Source of the DNA: Sphingomonadales bacterium 28-55-16
GTDB taxonomy: Bacteria > Pseudomonadota > Alphaproteobacteria > Sphingomonadales > Sphingomonadaceae
Direction of reading: 5' to 3'
Assembly: GCA_002278855.1 (NCBI GenBank)
Contig: NCGG01000005.1
Location: forward strand, 1 to 64,000
DNA length: 64,000 bases
A program made the position numbers and the translations under genes. The notes beneath the pieces were generated by a model, which was not told the origin of the DNA, did no database searches, and worked only from the letters and a program-made list of their open reading frames with translations. Within the stretch, counting starts at the first letter, position 1, and the number at the start of each line of letters is the position of its first letter. Positions 63,628-64,000 of this stretch are shown here, one piece after another.

Positions 63628-64000
63628 ATGTCGCGCATCATCCTGTTCAACAAACCTTATGGCGTCTTGCCCCAATTTACCGACAAGGGGACCGAAGGGT
63701 CGCCGCGGCCGACTTTGTCGCAATTTGTCGATGTGCCCGGCGTCTATCCCGCTGGCCGGCTCGATATGGACAGTGAGGGGCTGATGCTGCTGACCGATGA
63801 TGGCCGGTTGCAGGCGCGGATATCGGACCCGAAATATAAAATGGCCAAAAGCTATCTGGTGCAGGTCGAAGGCGACGTGTCCGACGATGCGCTGGCGCAA
63901 TTGCGGCGCGGGGTTTCGTTGAAGGATGGGTTGACCCTGCCCTGCGAAGCTGAACGGATTGCCGACCCGATGCTCTGGCCCCGCGACCCGCCGATCCGTG
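63628..64000 (+). CDS. RsuA/RluE-family rRNA pseudouridine synthase (5' part)
   Basis: The first 124 residues of a synthase that continues past the window. [13 protein letters not shown] at the start and [19 protein letters not shown], with the catalytic aspartate in GRLD, are signatures; the short form without an S4 domain resembles RluE, which modifies 23S rRNA. It is divergent from the small terminase gene across 220 bases. The symbol is left open as the rest is missing. Confidence 0.88.
   Translation, partial: MSRIILFNKPYGVLPQFTDKGTEGSPRPTLSQFVDVPGVYPAGRLDMDSEGLMLLTDDGRLQARISDPKYKMAKSYLVQVEGDVSDDALAQLRRGVSLKDGLTLPCEAERIADPMLWPRDPPIR

Noticed and set aside
1..64000. CRISPR arrays, tRNA or rRNA genes, insertion sequences
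   Set aside because: No regularly spaced repeats, no cloverleaf-like or rRNA sequence and no transposase gene were noticed on reading both strands.

Overview
The window looks like the chromosome of an alphaproteobacterium, most likely a sphingomonad. The signs are GTA-type packaging genes of the kind alphaproteobacteria carry, a large TonB-dependent receptor, an OmpA protein with a Pro-rich linker, mlaEFD-type lipid transport, glnD and lgt. No rRNA, tRNA, CRISPR array or insertion sequence was seen. Most genes are packed into operons with ATGA, GTGA or TAATG overlaps.

Region 1 (1-6.35 kb) oxidises one-carbon units: the end of a glutathione-dependent formaldehyde dehydrogenase, then a soluble NAD-linked molybdenum formate dehydrogenase (fdsG, fdsB, fdsA, fdsD) with its maturation genes mobA and fdhD. 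Region 2 (6.3-30.7 kb) is a double N-demethylation locus. Cluster A (+ strand, 7.4-17.2 kb, divergent from a LysR gene) encodes a Rieske quaternary-amine demethylase, a PLP gamma-lyase-family enzyme, a two-subunit flavin amine dehydrogenase and a heterotetrameric sarcosine-oxidase-type enzyme (B, D, A, G). Cluster B (- strand, 30.7-20.5 kb) encodes a dimethylglycine-dehydrogenase-like protein, a second Rieske demethylase, a second B-D-A-G oxidase and a BCCT betaine transporter, followed by a LysR gene and an exported alpha/beta-hydrolase. Cluster B fits glycine betaine -> dimethylglycine -> sarcosine -> glycine. Cluster A has the same three-methyl logic plus a lyase, so it probably handles another betaine. 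Formaldehyde from both can feed region 1.

Region 3 (31-43.1 kb) is a GntR-controlled catabolic locus. It has a TonB-dependent receptor, a regulator, HMG-CoA-lyase-like, HyuA/HyuB-like, CoA-transferase and N-carbamoylsarcosine-amidase-like enzymes, then a threonine-aldolase-like enzyme and a DMT exporter. The perfect palindrome TTGTATACAA lies both in the tonB/gntR divergent promoter and just before the lyase gene. The enzyme set suggests opening of a cyclic imide, lactam or hydantoin.

Region 4 (43-58.1 kb) is mostly housekeeping: an epimerase-like protein, PgeF, an MHS-family transporter, a HAD phosphatase, an Mla/MCE operon, MidA, Lgt, an acyl-CoA ligase, GlnD and OmpA. Region 5 (58.2-63.4 kb, - strand) is a gutted gene-transfer-agent/prophage remnant: small terminase, large terminase and portal, then a jump to the last tail genes. 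The missing capsid and tail block is replaced by the C-terminal end of a DNA/RNA non-specific endonuclease toxin and a YezG-type immunity domain fused in frame to the C-terminal part of a tail protein. The window ends in a pseudouridine synthase gene.
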